A stretch of 64,000 bases of DNA from the NCBI RefSeq assembly GCF_037031285.1, contig NZ_JAYEZO010000001.1:1302001-1366000 (forward strand). Reading direction: 5' to 3'. Below the pieces are notes generated by a model, which worked only from the letters and a program-made list of their open reading frames with translations, searched no databases and was not told where the DNA came from. Made by a program: the position numbers and the translations under genes. Below, in pieces: positions 7,755-16,960 of the stretch (position 1 is the first letter of the stretch; the number at the start of each line of letters is the position of its first letter). The stretch is from Halobellus sp. LT62. Its GTDB lineage: Archaea; Halobacteriota; Halobacteria; Halobacteriales; Haloferacaceae.

Positions 7755-9056
7755 ATGGACGTCACCATCTCGCAGTCACGCGTTGCGGGGCGCGTGCGCT
7801 CACCGCCGTCGAAGAGCTACACGCACCGCGCGATCCTCGCGGCGGGCTACGGCGAAGCGGCCGCCGTCACCGACCCGCTCGTGAGCGCCGACACGCGGGC
7901 GACGATGCGCGCGGTCGAGGCGTTCGGCGGGGCGGTCGACCGCGCTCCCGACGACTCCCGAATCGACGTGACGGGATTCGGCGGTCGCCCGGACGTTCCG
8001 GACGACGTGATCGACTGCGCGAACTCGGGGACGACGACGCGACTCGTCACCGGCTGCGGGGCGCTCGCCGACGGCCTCTGCGTCTTCACCGGCGACGACT
8101 CGCTGCGGTCGCGGCCGCAGGGGCCGCTGCTCGACGCGATCGGACAGCTCGGCGGACGGGCGGAGTCGACGCGCGGCAACGGCCAAGCCCCGCTCGTCGT
8201 CGGCGGCAACACGCCCGGCGGTAGCGTGTCGATTCCCGGCGACGTCTCCTCGCAGTACATCACGGCCCTGCTGATGGCCGGCGCGGTAACCGACGAGGGG
8301 ATCGATATCGAACTCGAAACCGAACTCAAGTCCGCGCCGTACGTCGACATCACGCTGGAAGTTCTCCGGGATTTCGGCGTCGACGTCGAGCGGACCTCGG
8401 AGGGCTTTTCGGTCCCCGGCGGGCAGTCCTACGATCCCGTGGGCGGCGAGTACGCCGTCCCCGGCGACTTCTCCTCGATGTCGTATCTCCTCGCGGCGGG
8501 CGCGGTCGCCGCTGCGGACGGGGAGACCGTCGTCGTCGAGGGCGCGCGACCGAGCGCGCAGGGCGACAGCGCGATCGTCGAGATCCTCGGAGCGATGGGC
8601 GCGACGATCGACTGGGACCGCGAGGCGGGCGAGCTCACGATCACCCGCGCGTCGCTGTCGGGGACGACGGTCGACGTCGGCGACACGCCCGACTTACTGC
8701 CGACGATCGCCGCCCTCGGCGCGGTCGCCGACGGCGACACCGTCATCGAGAACTGCGAGCACGTCCGCTACAAGGAGACCGATCGCGTGAGCGCGATGGC
8801 CGAGGAGTTAGCGAAGATGGGGGCGTCGGTCACGGAGGAACGGGACCGGCTGACGGTCCACGGCGGCGAGACGGACCTCGAGGGCGCGCGCGTCGACGGT
8901 CGCGCGGACCACAGAATCGTGATGTCGCTGGCGGTCGCGGGGCTCGTCGCTGACGGCGAGACCACCATCGAAGGCGGCGAACACGTCGACGTGTCGTTCC
9001 CGGACTTCTTCGAGACGATGGCGTCGATCGGCGTCACGGTCGAGCAGACCGAGTAA
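7755..9056 (+). CDS. aroA: 3-phosphoshikimate 1-carboxyvinyltransferase (EPSP synthase)
   Basis: 433 residues, the usual family length. It catalyses transfer of the enolpyruvyl group of PEP to shikimate-3-phosphate, the sixth step of the shikimate pathway. Visible motifs are the N-terminal [10 protein letters not shown] (shikimate-3-phosphate binding), [13 protein letters not shown] (the N-[SA]-GT signature near residue 94) and GDxSS ([15 protein letters not shown] and [13 protein letters not shown]), plus the C-terminal [13 protein letters not shown]. The ATG start follows an AT-rich patch. aroC, the next enzyme in the pathway, lies 0.8 kb downstream on the same strand, with an oppositely oriented gene between them. 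Confidence 0.97.
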   Translation: MDVTISQSRVAGRVRSPPSKSYTHRAILAAGYGEAAAVTDPLVSADTRATMRAVEAFGGAVDRAPDDSRIDVTGFGGRPDVPDDVIDCANSGTTTRLVTGCGALADGLCVFTGDDSLRSRPQGPLLDAIGQLGGRAESTRGNGQAPLVVGGNTPGGSVSIPGDVSSQYITALLMAGAVTDEGIDIELETELKSAPYVDITLEVLRDFGVDVERTSEGFSVPGGQSYDPVGGEYAVPGDFSSMSYLLAAGAVAAADGETVVVEGARPSAQGDSAIVEILGAMGATIDWDREAGELTITRASLSGTTVDVGDTPDLLPTIAALGAVADGDTVIENCEHVRYKETDRVSAMAEELAKMGASVTEERDRLTVHGGETDLEGARVDGRADHRIVMSLAVAGLVADGETTIEGGEHVDVSFPDFFETMASIGVTVEQTE

Positions 9057-9078
9057 TTCGGGCGGCGGCGTCGACGCC

Positions 9079-9130
9079 GACAACTGAGCCGGACACTCGA
9101 TGTCGACAACTGAGTCGGATACTCGACGCC
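9079..9130. repeat. Tandem duplication, two copies of a 26-bp unit, downstream of aroA
   Basis: Copies at 9079-9104 and 9105-9130 both start GACAACTGAGYCGGAYACTC and differ at a handful of positions. They start 22 bp after the aroA stop codon. The beginning of a third unit follows. Confidence 0.85.
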
Positions 9131-9233
9131 GACGACCGGGCAGCGCGTGCCGCCTCGATGGCCGGACGCGGGTACGTTACGACGATGGTCACGACGATGC
9201 ATCCGACCACAGCACGACGGGAGACCCAATACC

Positions 9234-9698
9234 TCACGACGATTTCGAGGTCTCTCGGCCCGCGATCGACTCGATTTCGAGTTCGAGAATACGAATGTCG
9301 ATCTCGTCGATCTCCTCGCCGAAGACGCGGATTGGCGAGAACTGACTGTTGATCTCGGCGGTGTCGAACCGATCGTGTTCCGCGTTCGGTATCTCGCTGA
9401 GTGCGCCGCTGACGACGACGCTCCACGAGTCGAACTCTCGCGCGTCCTCGGTGGGTTCGGTGTCGTAGAGGACATACGTGGCGGTCTCCGTCGCGTCTAG
9501 AAACGCCTGCTTCGTGCTCCCCTCCGTCACGCCGAGTCGAAAGTAGAGCCCCTCGCCGTCGTAGTAGTGCGCCAGCGGGACGGCGTAGCTGTCGTTGTTT
9601 TTCGAGAGCGCCAACACGCCCGTCTCGGTCGTTTCGAGCCGCTCTCGAACCGCTTCGTCGTCCATACCGCACGTGTACGCGTACTCGATGTGTTCCAT
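9234..9698 (-). CDS. Pyridoxamine 5'-phosphate oxidase-family flavin-binding protein
   Basis: 154 residues from the ATG at 9698; an in-frame ATG at 9713 would add five. The sequence LETTETGVLALSKNNDSYAVPLAHYYDGEGLYFRLG followed by GSTKQAFLDATETATYVLYD is the split-barrel FMN-binding fold (PNPOx-like) common in haloarchaea, related to general-stress and F420/FMN-binding proteins. The substrate is unknown. It lies between aroA and aroC but on the opposite strand, convergent with aroA. A GATATTA element just upstream of the start could be its promoter, though the spacing is poor. Confidence 0.8.
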   Translation of the reverse strand: MEHIEYAYTCGMDDEAVRERLETTETGVLALSKNNDSYAVPLAHYYDGEGLYFRLGVTEGSTKQAFLDATETATYVLYDTEPTEDAREFDSWSVVVSGALSEIPNAEHDRFDTAEINSQFSPIRVFGEEIDEIDIRILELEIESIAGRETSKSS

Positions 9699-9858
9699 AA
9701 TATCCCGGGACATCGACTCCGAGCGAACCGGGCGTAGAACTACGTCGCACGTGCGGATAGTCGTTCCTGCGATCGGGGAGAGCCGACTCCCCGCCGGTCG
9801 ACGGCGGACCGAAATAGTCGTTCCCGCGCTGAGCCCTTCGATTGCGCGTTTCTGCAAC

Positions 9859-9866
9859 GTATATAT
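9859..9866 (+). promoter_or_regulatory. TATA box of aroC
   Basis: GTATATAT lies about 29 bp before the aroC ATG at 9891, consistent with a leaderless transcript. Confidence 0.7.
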
Positions 9867-9890
9867 GCCCGGAACCACGACGGCGAGGTA

Positions 9891-11042
9891 ATGAACGGGA
9901 ACCGATTCGGTCGGCTCTTTCAGGTCACCACCTACGGCGAGAGCCACGGCGACGCGATGGGCGTGACGGTCTCGGGCTGTCCGGCCGGGCTCGAACTCGA
10001 CGAGGACGACGTCCAAGCCGAGCTCGACCGACGAAAGCCGGGACAGTCGATGATCACCACCTCCAGAGGCGAACCCGACGCGGTGTCGATCAATTCGGGG
10101 GTCCAAGACGGCTACACGACGGGGACGCCGATCGGGATGGTCATCGAGAACAAGGACGCGCGCTCCGGCAAGTACGAGCCGTACGTGACGGCCCCGCGGC
10201 CGAGCCACGGCGACTTCACGTACTCGGCGAAGTTCGGGACGCGGAACTGGGGCGGCGGCGGGCGCTCCTCTGCGCGCGAGACGGTCAACTGGGTCGCGGC
10301 GGGCGCGGTCGCGAAGAAGATCCTCGAATCGCAGGACATCCGAGTAAAGGCGCACGTCAACCAGATCGGGGACATCGAGGCCCCCGAGGTCAGCTTCGAG
10401 CAGCTGCTCGAACACACAGAGGAGAATCCGGTGCGCTGTGCCGACCCTGACACGGCAGAGGAGATGCGCGAACTGATCGACGAGTACCAAGAGCAGGGCG
10501 ACTCGATCGGCGGCTCCATCTATTTCGAGGCGCAGGGCGTCCCGCGGGGCCTCGGTGCGCCGCGGTTCGACGCGTTCCCCTCGCGACTCGGCCAAGCGAT
10601 GATGTCGATCCCGGCGACGACGGCGTTCGAGTTCGGTCTCGGTCGGGAGGCTCGCGAGTGGACCGGCAAAGACCGAAACGAGGACTGGGAGTTCGATAGT
10701 GACGGCGACCCGGTTCCCGAGGGCAACAAACACGGCGGCCTGCAGGGCGGCATCACGACCGGCGAACCGATCTACGGCGAGATCACGTGGCACGCGCCGA
10801 CGTCGATTCCGAAAAAGCAGAAGACGGTGGACTGGGAGACCGGCGAGGAGAAGGAGATCCAAGTCGTCGGCCGACACGACCCCGTGTTGCCGCCGCGTGC
10901 GGTGCCCGTCGTTGAGGCGATGTTGAACCTCACGATCCTCGACTTTATGCTCCTCGGCGGTCGGATCAACCCCGACCGACTCGACGACCGACCCGGCGAG
11001 TACGACACCGACTATCACCCGTCTAGCCCCCAGAACGAGTAG
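9891..11042 (+). CDS. aroC: Chorismate synthase
   Basis: 383 residues. It converts EPSP to chorismate with reduced FMN, completing the shikimate pathway. The N-terminus GRLFQVTTYGESHGDAMGVTVSGCPAGL contains the first family signature (GESHG). RPSHGDFTYSAKFGTRNWGGGGRSSARETV holds the FMN-binding and catalytic region, and the C-terminal RHDPVLPPRAVPVVEAM is the third signature. Length and start agree with the family. A strong TATA box sits 29 bp before the ATG. Confidence 0.97.
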   Translation: MNGNRFGRLFQVTTYGESHGDAMGVTVSGCPAGLELDEDDVQAELDRRKPGQSMITTSRGEPDAVSINSGVQDGYTTGTPIGMVIENKDARSGKYEPYVTAPRPSHGDFTYSAKFGTRNWGGGGRSSARETVNWVAAGAVAKKILESQDIRVKAHVNQIGDIEAPEVSFEQLLEHTEENPVRCADPDTAEEMRELIDEYQEQGDSIGGSIYFEAQGVPRGLGAPRFDAFPSRLGQAMMSIPATTAFEFGLGREAREWTGKDRNEDWEFDSDGDPVPEGNKHGGLQGGITTGEPIYGEITWHAPTSIPKKQKTVDWETGEEKEIQVVGRHDPVLPPRAVPVVEAMLNLTILDFMLLGGRINPDRLDDRPGEYDTDYHPSSPQNE

Positions 11043-11368
11043 CCCCTGCGATAGAGGGATTCCGTATATTTCGGTCGAATCTGCGATTATATCGGGATTT
11101 GCGGGAAATAGACCGATATGTTCGGAAAGTGACTGCGGCTCCGACAGTGACGTTGTGACGGTCCCGTCAACTGATGCGGTAGAGTATCAAAATCTTCTAA
11201 ATATATTACTATTACTTTGGTTTTAATTCAATTACACGTGGATTGGCTACTCGTTTCGGTGGCAAATCAGGAACATCATCATCTTTCCTTGGTAACTTAT
11301 AGCAAAGGCTTTAATCGACTCCTTCCGAAAGTTTTCGGTAGTGGCCCACTCGGGCCGTGAGCTCAGAT
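11043..11368. other. AT-rich intergenic region before porAB
   Basis: 326 bp with no coding potential. AT-rich stretches lie at 11190-11240 and 11285-11316. Candidate porA TATA boxes are ACTTATA (11295-11301) and GCTTTAAT (11308-11315). A short perfect dyad lies at 11325-11338. The length of non-coding DNA here suggests a regulated promoter for the pyruvate oxidoreductase operon. Confidence 0.6.
11325..11338. promoter_or_regulatory. Palindrome at the predicted porA transcription start
   Basis: CCGAAAGTTTTCGG has 6-bp perfect arms (CCGAAA/TTTCGG) around a GT centre. It lies about 10-28 bp after the candidate TATA boxes, where a repressor would block initiation. The lrp-type gene 14344-14772 is a possible regulator. 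Confidence 0.4.
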
Positions 11369-13264
11369 ATGACTGACGACGAACTCATCTGGCGAATCGC
11401 GGGTGGTTCCGGAGACGGGATCGCCTCGACGAGTCAGAATTTTGCGAAGGCCCTGATGCGAGCGGGGTTACACGTATTCACCCATCGTCACTATCCGTCG
11501 CGCATCCGCGGCGGCCACACGTACACGGAGGTTCGCGTCTCGGCGGATCCGGTGCGGTCGCGTGGCGACGGGTACAACTTCCTGCTCGCTCTCGGTGACT
11601 CCTTCGCTCGAAACCCACAGGAGAACGCCTACTACGGCAACGAGGAGGTCAAACCGCTGTCGGAGAATCTGGACGAACTCGACGAGGGGGGCGTTATCGT
11701 CTACGACTCCGGCCTACTCGACACCGACGACATCCCGGACTTCGACGAACGCGTCGAGGAGAACGGCTGGCACGTCTACGACATCGACCTCCGGACCATC
11801 GCTCGCGATCACGGTCGCGAAGTGATGCGCAACACCGCCGGTGTCGCGGTCACCTGCGCCATCGCGGACATCGAGCCACAGGTCATCAAGAGCCTGATGG
11901 AGGACTCGATGCCGGAGAAAGTGTTCGAGCCGAATATGTCGGTCTTCGACGACGCCTACGACACCGTCCGCGAGGAGTTCGACGCCGACGCGCCGGACGT
12001 GTCGGTGCCGGCGGGCGAACACGACGAGGAGCAGGTCCTCATCTCGGGATCGGACGCCATCGCCTACGGCGCGCTCGACGAGGGCTGTCGCTTCATCGCC
12101 GGCTATCCGATGACGCCGTGGACCGAGGTCTTCACGATTATGTCGCAGAACCTCCCGGAGGTCGGCGGCATCTCCGAACAGGTCGAAGACGAAATCGCCG
12201 CGGCGGCGCTGGCGGTCGGCGCTTCCCACGCGGGCGTGAAGGCGATGTCCGGCTCCTCGGGCGGCGGCTTCGCGCTGATGTCGGAACCGCTCGGCCTCGC
12301 GGAGATGACCGAGACCCCGGTCGTCCTCGTCGAGGCGATGCGCGCCGGTCCCTCGACCGGAATGCCGACGAAACCCGAACAGGCCGACCTCGAACACGTC
12401 CTATACACCTCGCAGGGCGACTCCCACCGCGTCGTCTTCGCGCCCTCGAACGCCGAGGAAGCGTACAAACAGACGCGACGGGCGTTCCAGATCGCCTACG
12501 AGTACCAGATCCCGTCGATCGTCCTCTACGACCAGAAGAACGGCGGCGAACTGCAGAACGTGCCCGCGAGCGTCTTCGACGAGGAACCGAACGCCGATCT
12601 CGGCTCGATCATCACCGAGGCGGAGCTCGAAGACGCGCCGCACGACCCCTCCGGGAAGTACAACCGCTTCCAACACGAGGGCGAAAAGGGCGTGAGTCCG
12701 CGGTCGATCCCCGGCCAAGCGGGCGGTCGCTACCTCGCGACCGGCAACGAGCATATGCCCGCCGGACACATTTCGGAGGACCCCGACAACCGCGTCAATC
12801 AGGTCAACCGTCGGATGGAGAAGATGGAAGCTATCCGCGCCGACCTCGACGGAGACGAGGGAACGAACACCCACTACGGGCCCGAAGAGGCCGAATACGG
12901 CATTCTGACGTTCGGTTCCCAGCAGGGAACCGTCGAAGAGGCCATCGATCGCCTCAACGACGAGAGCCACGCGGTGAAGATGCTCGGCGTCTCCGAGATG
13001 GCACCCTTCCCAGTCGAGGAAGTGACGGCGTTCGTCGAGAGCGTCGATCAGGTGCTCGTCGTCGAGATGAACGCCTCAGCGCAGTTCCGCGGTCTGACGC
13101 AGAAGGAGCTCGGTCGCTACGGGGAGAAGCTCTCGAGCCTTCTCAAGTACAACGGTAACCCCTTCGAGCCCGCGGAGATCGTCGACGGGTTCGTCACCAG
13201 CATCGTCGAGGACGGGACTCTGCCCGGCCACGAGACCAAATTCGTCCCCGCAGCGAGTGATTAA
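11369..13264 (+). CDS. porA: Pyruvate:ferredoxin oxidoreductase alpha subunit (fused gamma-alpha)
   Basis: 631 residues from the ATG at 11369; a GTG at 11357 would add four. The N-terminal ~190 residues are the gamma domain (ELIWRIAGGSGDGIASTSQNFAKALM, RHYPSRIRGGHTYTEVR). The rest is the alpha/pyrimidine-binding domain (GSDAIAYGALDEGCRFIAGYPMTPWTE, with SGSSGGGFALMSE). With PorB it oxidatively decarboxylates pyruvate to acetyl-CoA and passes electrons to ferredoxin, replacing the pyruvate dehydrogenase complex. The length fits the haloarchaeal pyruvate enzyme rather than the shorter 2-oxoglutarate paralogue (KorA). porB starts 2 bp after the stop. Confidence 0.9.
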   Translation: MTDDELIWRIAGGSGDGIASTSQNFAKALMRAGLHVFTHRHYPSRIRGGHTYTEVRVSADPVRSRGDGYNFLLALGDSFARNPQENAYYGNEEVKPLSENLDELDEGGVIVYDSGLLDTDDIPDFDERVEENGWHVYDIDLRTIARDHGREVMRNTAGVAVTCAIADIEPQVIKSLMEDSMPEKVFEPNMSVFDDAYDTVREEFDADAPDVSVPAGEHDEEQVLISGSDAIAYGALDEGCRFIAGYPMTPWTEVFTIMSQNLPEVGGISEQVEDEIAAAALAVGASHAGVKAMSGSSGGGFALMSEPLGLAEMTETPVVLVEAMRAGPSTGMPTKPEQADLEHVLYTSQGDSHRVVFAPSNAEEAYKQTRRAFQIAYEYQIPSIVLYDQKNGGELQNVPASVFDEEPNADLGSIITEAELEDAPHDPSGKYNRFQHEGEKGVSPRSIPGQAGGRYLATGNEHMPAGHISEDPDNRVNQVNRRMEKMEAIRADLDGDEGTNTHYGPEEAEYGILTFGSQQGTVEEAIDRLNDESHAVKMLGVSEMAPFPVEEVTAFVESVDQVLVVEMNASAQFRGLTQKELGRYGEKLSSLLKYNGNPFEPAEIVDGFVTSIVEDGTLPGHETKFVPAASD

Positions 13265-13265
13265 T

Positions 13266-14204
13266 ATGAGCGCATTCAGTGCAATCGGCGAACACGCCGA
13301 ACACGACCGTAACGAGTACACGCCCGGCGTCGAACCGCAGCCCACGTGGTGTCCCGGCTGCGGCGACTTCGGGGTTCTGAAGGCCCTGAAAGGAGCCGCC
13401 GCCGAGTTGGGTCTCTCCCCCGAGGAGATGCTCGTCTGCACCGGCATCGGCTGCTCGGGCAAACTGAACAGCTACTTCGACAGCTATGGGTTCCACACGA
13501 TCCACGGCCGATCGCTCCCGATCGCGCGAGCGGCCAAACTGGCTAATCCCGGACTGACGGTCATCGCCGCCGGCGGCGACGGCGACGGCTACGGGATCGG
13601 CGGGAACCACTTCATACACACGGCCCGCGAGAACCACGATATGACGTACATCGTGTTCAACAACGAGATCTTCGGGCTGACGAAGGGCCAGACCTCGCCG
13701 ACGTCGCCGAAAGGCCACAAGTCGAAGACCCAACCCCACGGCTCCGCGAAGGACCCGATCCGGCCGCTCTCGATGTCGCTGAACGCCGGCGCGTCCTACA
13801 TCGCTCGGACCGCCGCTGTCAATCCAAACCAAGCGAAGGATATCATCGTCGAGGCCGTCGAGCACGACGGGTTCTCCCACATCGACTTCCTCACGCAGTG
13901 TCCGACGTGGAACAAGGACGCAAAGCAATACGTCCCGTACATCGACGTCAACGACTCCGAGGACTACGAGTTCGACAACACCGATCGGAACGAGGCCTCC
14001 GAGATGATGTTCGAGACGGAGAACGTCCTCAACGAGGGCACCGTCCTCACCGGCCGCTACTACGTCGACGAGGACCGACCGTCCTACCAGCAGGAGAAGC
14101 GACGAATCGGCGAAATCCCCGAGGAACCGCTCGCAGAGCGGTACTTCGACGAGGAGTACGAGTGGGAGCGGGTCTACGACACGTTCCTCGACAAGCACAA
14201 GTAG
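13266..14204 (+). CDS. porB: Pyruvate:ferredoxin oxidoreductase beta subunit (thiamine-diphosphate binding)
   Basis: 312 residues from the ATG at 13266; an upstream in-frame GTG overlaps porA. TWCPGCGDFGVLKAL supplies the first iron-sulfur Cys pair (CPGC), GIGCSGKLNSYF another Cys, and GGDGDGYGIGGNHFIHTARENHDMTYIVFNNEIFGLTKGQTSPTS is the ThDP/Mg-binding motif (GDG ... NN). This subunit carries ThDP and the 4Fe-4S cluster. It is cotranscribed with porA. The long product length again points to pyruvate rather than 2-oxoglutarate. Confidence 0.92.
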   Translation: MSAFSAIGEHAEHDRNEYTPGVEPQPTWCPGCGDFGVLKALKGAAAELGLSPEEMLVCTGIGCSGKLNSYFDSYGFHTIHGRSLPIARAAKLANPGLTVIAAGGDGDGYGIGGNHFIHTARENHDMTYIVFNNEIFGLTKGQTSPTSPKGHKSKTQPHGSAKDPIRPLSMSLNAGASYIARTAAVNPNQAKDIIVEAVEHDGFSHIDFLTQCPTWNKDAKQYVPYIDVNDSEDYEFDNTDRNEASEMMFETENVLNEGTVLTGRYYVDEDRPSYQQEKRRIGEIPEEPLAERYFDEEYEWERVYDTFLDKHK

Positions 14205-14343
14205 CGGCGACTGACGCCGGGTCGAGCGGTTATTTCGCCGTCCCGGTGCCGCGGTCTTCGGGTCCGACACCCGTTGTTTCGTCGTCGTGAGTTCGGTTTT
14301 TGCATTCGGAAGGTATTTTTTCTGGCACACGAAAGAGGTGGGT

Positions 14344-14772
14344 ATGGAAGCCACCTCGACGGAGAGCCGCATTCTCGACGTCCTCGAGGAAGACGCGCAA
14401 GCGTCGTACGCCGAGATCGCAGAGCGGGCAGAGGTCTCCAAACCCACCGTCCGGAAGTACATCCGGCAGATGGAGGAGGAAGGAGTCATCATCGGCTACT
14501 CCGCCGACGTCGACCCGAAGAAGCTCTCGGAGACGTCGATCGCGCTCGTCGGTCTCGACGTCGCCTCGGAACGCTACGTCGAGGCGACGCGCGAACTGAA
14601 AGCGCTCGACGCGGTCGAGTCGCTGTACACCTCCTCGGGCGATCATATGCTGATGGCGGAGGTCCGCGCTACCGACGGCGACGCGCTCGGCGAGGTCATC
14701 GCGGAGACGTTGCTCTCGATCGACGGGATTACTGCCGCGCACCCGTCGTTCCTGCAGGAACGGCTGAAGTAG
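14344..14772 (+). CDS. Lrp/AsnC-family transcriptional regulator
   Basis: 142 residues. An N-terminal winged HTH (ILDVLEEDAQASYAEIAERAEVSKPTVRKYIRQMEEEGVIIGYSADVDPKKL) is followed by an AsnC/RAM ligand-binding domain (ALVGLDVASERYVEATRELKALDAVESLYTSSGDHMLMAEVRA). The sequence recalls haloarchaeal LrpA1-type regulators that control central and amino-acid metabolism, but I assign no symbol. I chose MEATSTES at 14344; an upstream in-frame ATG at 14287 would add a poorly coding stretch of 19 residues. It follows porAB by 139 bp on the same strand and may regulate it. Confidence 0.9.
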   Translation: MEATSTESRILDVLEEDAQASYAEIAERAEVSKPTVRKYIRQMEEEGVIIGYSADVDPKKLSETSIALVGLDVASERYVEATRELKALDAVESLYTSSGDHMLMAEVRATDGDALGEVIAETLLSIDGITAAHPSFLQERLK

Positions 14773-14977
14773 CACGGCTCAACCGATCGAACCGAATGGC
14801 GAACTCCGTCGAGGGCCGCGATCGATCGGCTATTCGCACGGTTTCGCTTGATTTCACTTCCGGTCCGGTTTGCGAACGCTATAGTGACTCCTCCGCGTAG
14901 CCTCCCGTACCGATCCCCCGTCGAGACGTATCGATGAATCCAATCTCTGCGATCGACCTCTCGAGCCTCCGACGACG

Positions 14978-16285
14978 ATGAGCGAGGAGACTCTCCCGGG
15001 CGTCGAAGCCGAACGATCCCCGCGGATCGTCCTGCACGTCGATATGGACTGCTTTTACGCCTCGTGCGAACGGCTCCGTGAGCCGGGGCTCCGCGGCGAA
15101 CCGGTCGTCGTCGGAATGGGCTATGAGTCCGGCGAGACGTTCGGTGCCGTGGCGACGGCGAGCTACGAGGCGCGCGAGTACGGTGTCGAGAGCGCGCAAC
15201 CCATCTCACAGGCGCTCGAACGGCTCCCGCGCTCGGACGCCGACACCGACGGCACAACGGGAGACGAATCGACTTCCGGGGAGGTCGGTCACTACCGCTC
15301 GGTCGATCTGGAGTTTTACCGGTCGGTCGCGGCGGCGGTCAAGGAGATCCTTCACGAGTGCGCCGACGTCGTCCGCGAGGTGAGCATCGACGAGGCGTAT
15401 CTCGACGTTACCGATCGCACCGGGTGGCAGCGCGCTCCCGACGACGATCGAACGCTCGCAGAGGGGTACGCCCGCCACGTCAAACAGCGGATCGCCTGCG
15501 AGGTCGGCGTCCCGGCCAGCGTGGGCGTCGCTCCGAACCTGTCCGCGGCGAAGATCGCCTCCGATCACGACAAACCCGACGGGCTGGTCGTCGTCGAACC
15601 GGGCGACGTCCGCGAGTTTCTGGACCCGCTCTCGGTCAGCTCGGTCCACGGGGTCGGCCCGGTGACGGCCGATCGGCTCTCGGAACTGGGCGTCGAGACC
15701 GCCGGTGATCTGGCCGACGCCGACCCGTCGGCACTCCGCTCGCGATTCGGTTCGCGGGGCGTCGAACTGCACGACCGCGCCCGCGGTCGCGACGACCGCG
15801 AGGTGACGCCGACCGGTCGACCGAAGAGCCTCTCGCGGGAGTCGGCGTTCTCGGAGGCGACGGCCGACCGAGAGGCCAAACGCGAGACGCTGGCCGCGCT
15901 GGCCGAAGACGTCGCAGCGCGGGCACGAAGCCGAGACGCGACCTACCGGACGATCGGAATCAAGGCCGTTCTTCCGCCCTACAACGTCAACACGCGAGAG
16001 CGGTCGCTCCCGGGGCCGGTCGACGATCCAGACCTCGTCGAGTCGGTCGCACTCGAACTCATCGAGGAGTTCGACGACAGCGCGGTTCGGAAACTCGGCG
16101 TCCGGGTCTCGAATCTCTCCTTCGCCTCGGGCGAGCAGGCCCGGCTCGACGGATGGGACAGCGCGGAAGAGGCGGCGGACGGGGGAGCCACACCGAGCAG
16201 AGACTCTCGGTCGAGAGATGACGAGGGGCGATCAGAGACGTCGCGGGGGCAGATCTCGCTGGACGACTTCGAAAGCCAGCGCTGA
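14978..16285 (+). CDS. dinB: DNA polymerase IV (Y-family, translesion)
   Basis: 435 residues. Palm motifs carry the catalytic acidic residues: ILHVDMDCFYASCE near 20-32 and EVSIDEAYLDVT near 135-145. Thumb HhH elements follow (LSVSSVHGVGPVTADRLSELGVETAGDLADADP), then the little-finger domain (SLSRESAFSEATADREAKRETL). The C-terminus ends ISLDDFESQR, a likely PCNA-interacting tail (QISLDDF, close to a PIP box). Y-family polymerases bypass DNA lesions with low fidelity. It is a single gene; the 205 bp before it show no coding potential. Confidence 0.95.
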   Translation: MSEETLPGVEAERSPRIVLHVDMDCFYASCERLREPGLRGEPVVVGMGYESGETFGAVATASYEAREYGVESAQPISQALERLPRSDADTDGTTGDESTSGEVGHYRSVDLEFYRSVAAAVKEILHECADVVREVSIDEAYLDVTDRTGWQRAPDDDRTLAEGYARHVKQRIACEVGVPASVGVAPNLSAAKIASDHDKPDGLVVVEPGDVREFLDPLSVSSVHGVGPVTADRLSELGVETAGDLADADPSALRSRFGSRGVELHDRARGRDDREVTPTGRPKSLSRESAFSEATADREAKRETLAALAEDVAARARSRDATYRTIGIKAVLPPYNVNTRERSLPGPVDDPDLVESVALELIEEFDDSAVRKLGVRVSNLSFASGEQARLDGWDSAEEAADGGATPSRDSRSRDDEGRSETSRGQISLDDFESQR

Positions 16286-16421
16286 CGGGACTGACCGATT
16301 GACGGTCCGAACAGTGAGGCAAACAGGCGGCGCATCGACAGAACCCGCGACGGCGCGCCGCACACCCGCCGTGACCGCTCGCGGTCGAGGCTTAACTCAC
16401 GGCTCGACTGGCCGCGCTTTC

Positions 16422-16430
16422 GTATATAAA
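16422..16430 (+). promoter_or_regulatory. TATA box upstream of the zinc ribbon gene
   Basis: GTATATAAA is the strongest TATA match in the area. It predicts transcription starting near 16450-16456, giving a short leader before the candidate start codons at 16465 and 16492. Confidence 0.7.
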
Positions 16431-16491
16431 TCCGTGGCAACAGCGGGGTAGCGGGCAAAAACTGATGCCGGTGACGCGATTGGTTGTCCCT

Positions 16492-16710
16492 ATGGTCCCC
16501 CAACCAGACACCGATCGCGGATGCCCGAAGTGCGGTCACACCGAAACCGAGGTCGGAACGATCTCGACGACGGGTGGCGGTCTCTCGAAGATGTTCGACA
16601 TCCAGACGAACAGCTTCAAGGTCGTCTCGTGTACGAACTGCGGGTACTCGGAGCTCTATCGCGACGCGACGTCCGGCAGCAGCGACATCGTCGACGTCTT
16701 TCTCGGCTGA
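16492..16710 (+). CDS. Small zinc ribbon protein
   Basis: 72 residues with two C-x2-C knuckles (CPKCG at ~11-14 and CTNCG near 50) flanking KMFDIQTNSFKVVSC. It is a single rubredoxin-type zinc ribbon of a widespread haloarchaeal family often labelled nucleic-acid-binding; no partner or substrate is known to me. The ATG at 16492 leaves ten residues before the first Cys, as in relatives I recall. An ATG at 16465 is closer to the predicted transcription start and cannot be excluded. The stop overlaps the next start (TGATG). Confidence 0.8.
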   Translation: MVPQPDTDRGCPKCGHTETEVGTISTTGGGLSKMFDIQTNSFKVVSCTNCGYSELYRDATSGSSDIVDVFLG

Positions 16711-16913
16711 TGCTCGGCGGTGCGTTCGCGCTCGTCGTCCTGCTGTTCGCCGTCGCGGTTCCGCTCGTACTCTATGCGTTGGTGCGGGCCGAGCACGACC
16801 GGAGAGAGACGATGGACCGTCGCGAGGGTGAGCGGGCAGCACGGCGAGATGCCGAGCGAGCGTCCAGCGAAGAGTCCCGACGAGTCGCCCGATCGGACTC
16901 CCGTGACCGCTGA
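16710..16913 (+). CDS. Small single-span membrane protein
   Basis: 67 residues. Residues 2-25 (LGGAFALVVLLFAVAVPLVLYALV) form one membrane span, followed by a highly charged Arg/Glu/Asp tail likely to sit in the cytoplasm. The start overlaps the stop of the zinc ribbon gene by one base (TGATG), so the pair is translationally coupled. I recognise no family function. Confidence 0.65.
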   Translation: MLGGAFALVVLLFAVAVPLVLYALVRAEHDRRETMDRREGERAARRDAERASSEESRRVARSDSRDR

Positions 16914-16960
16914 CGAACTGCGGAGCGATCATAAGTGTCCTCCACGAACCGTCCCCACGG

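Noticed and set aside
9699-11018. Long minus-strand frame opposite aroC
   Set aside because: It is the antisense shadow of aroC. Only the part below 9698 is the flavin-binding protein.
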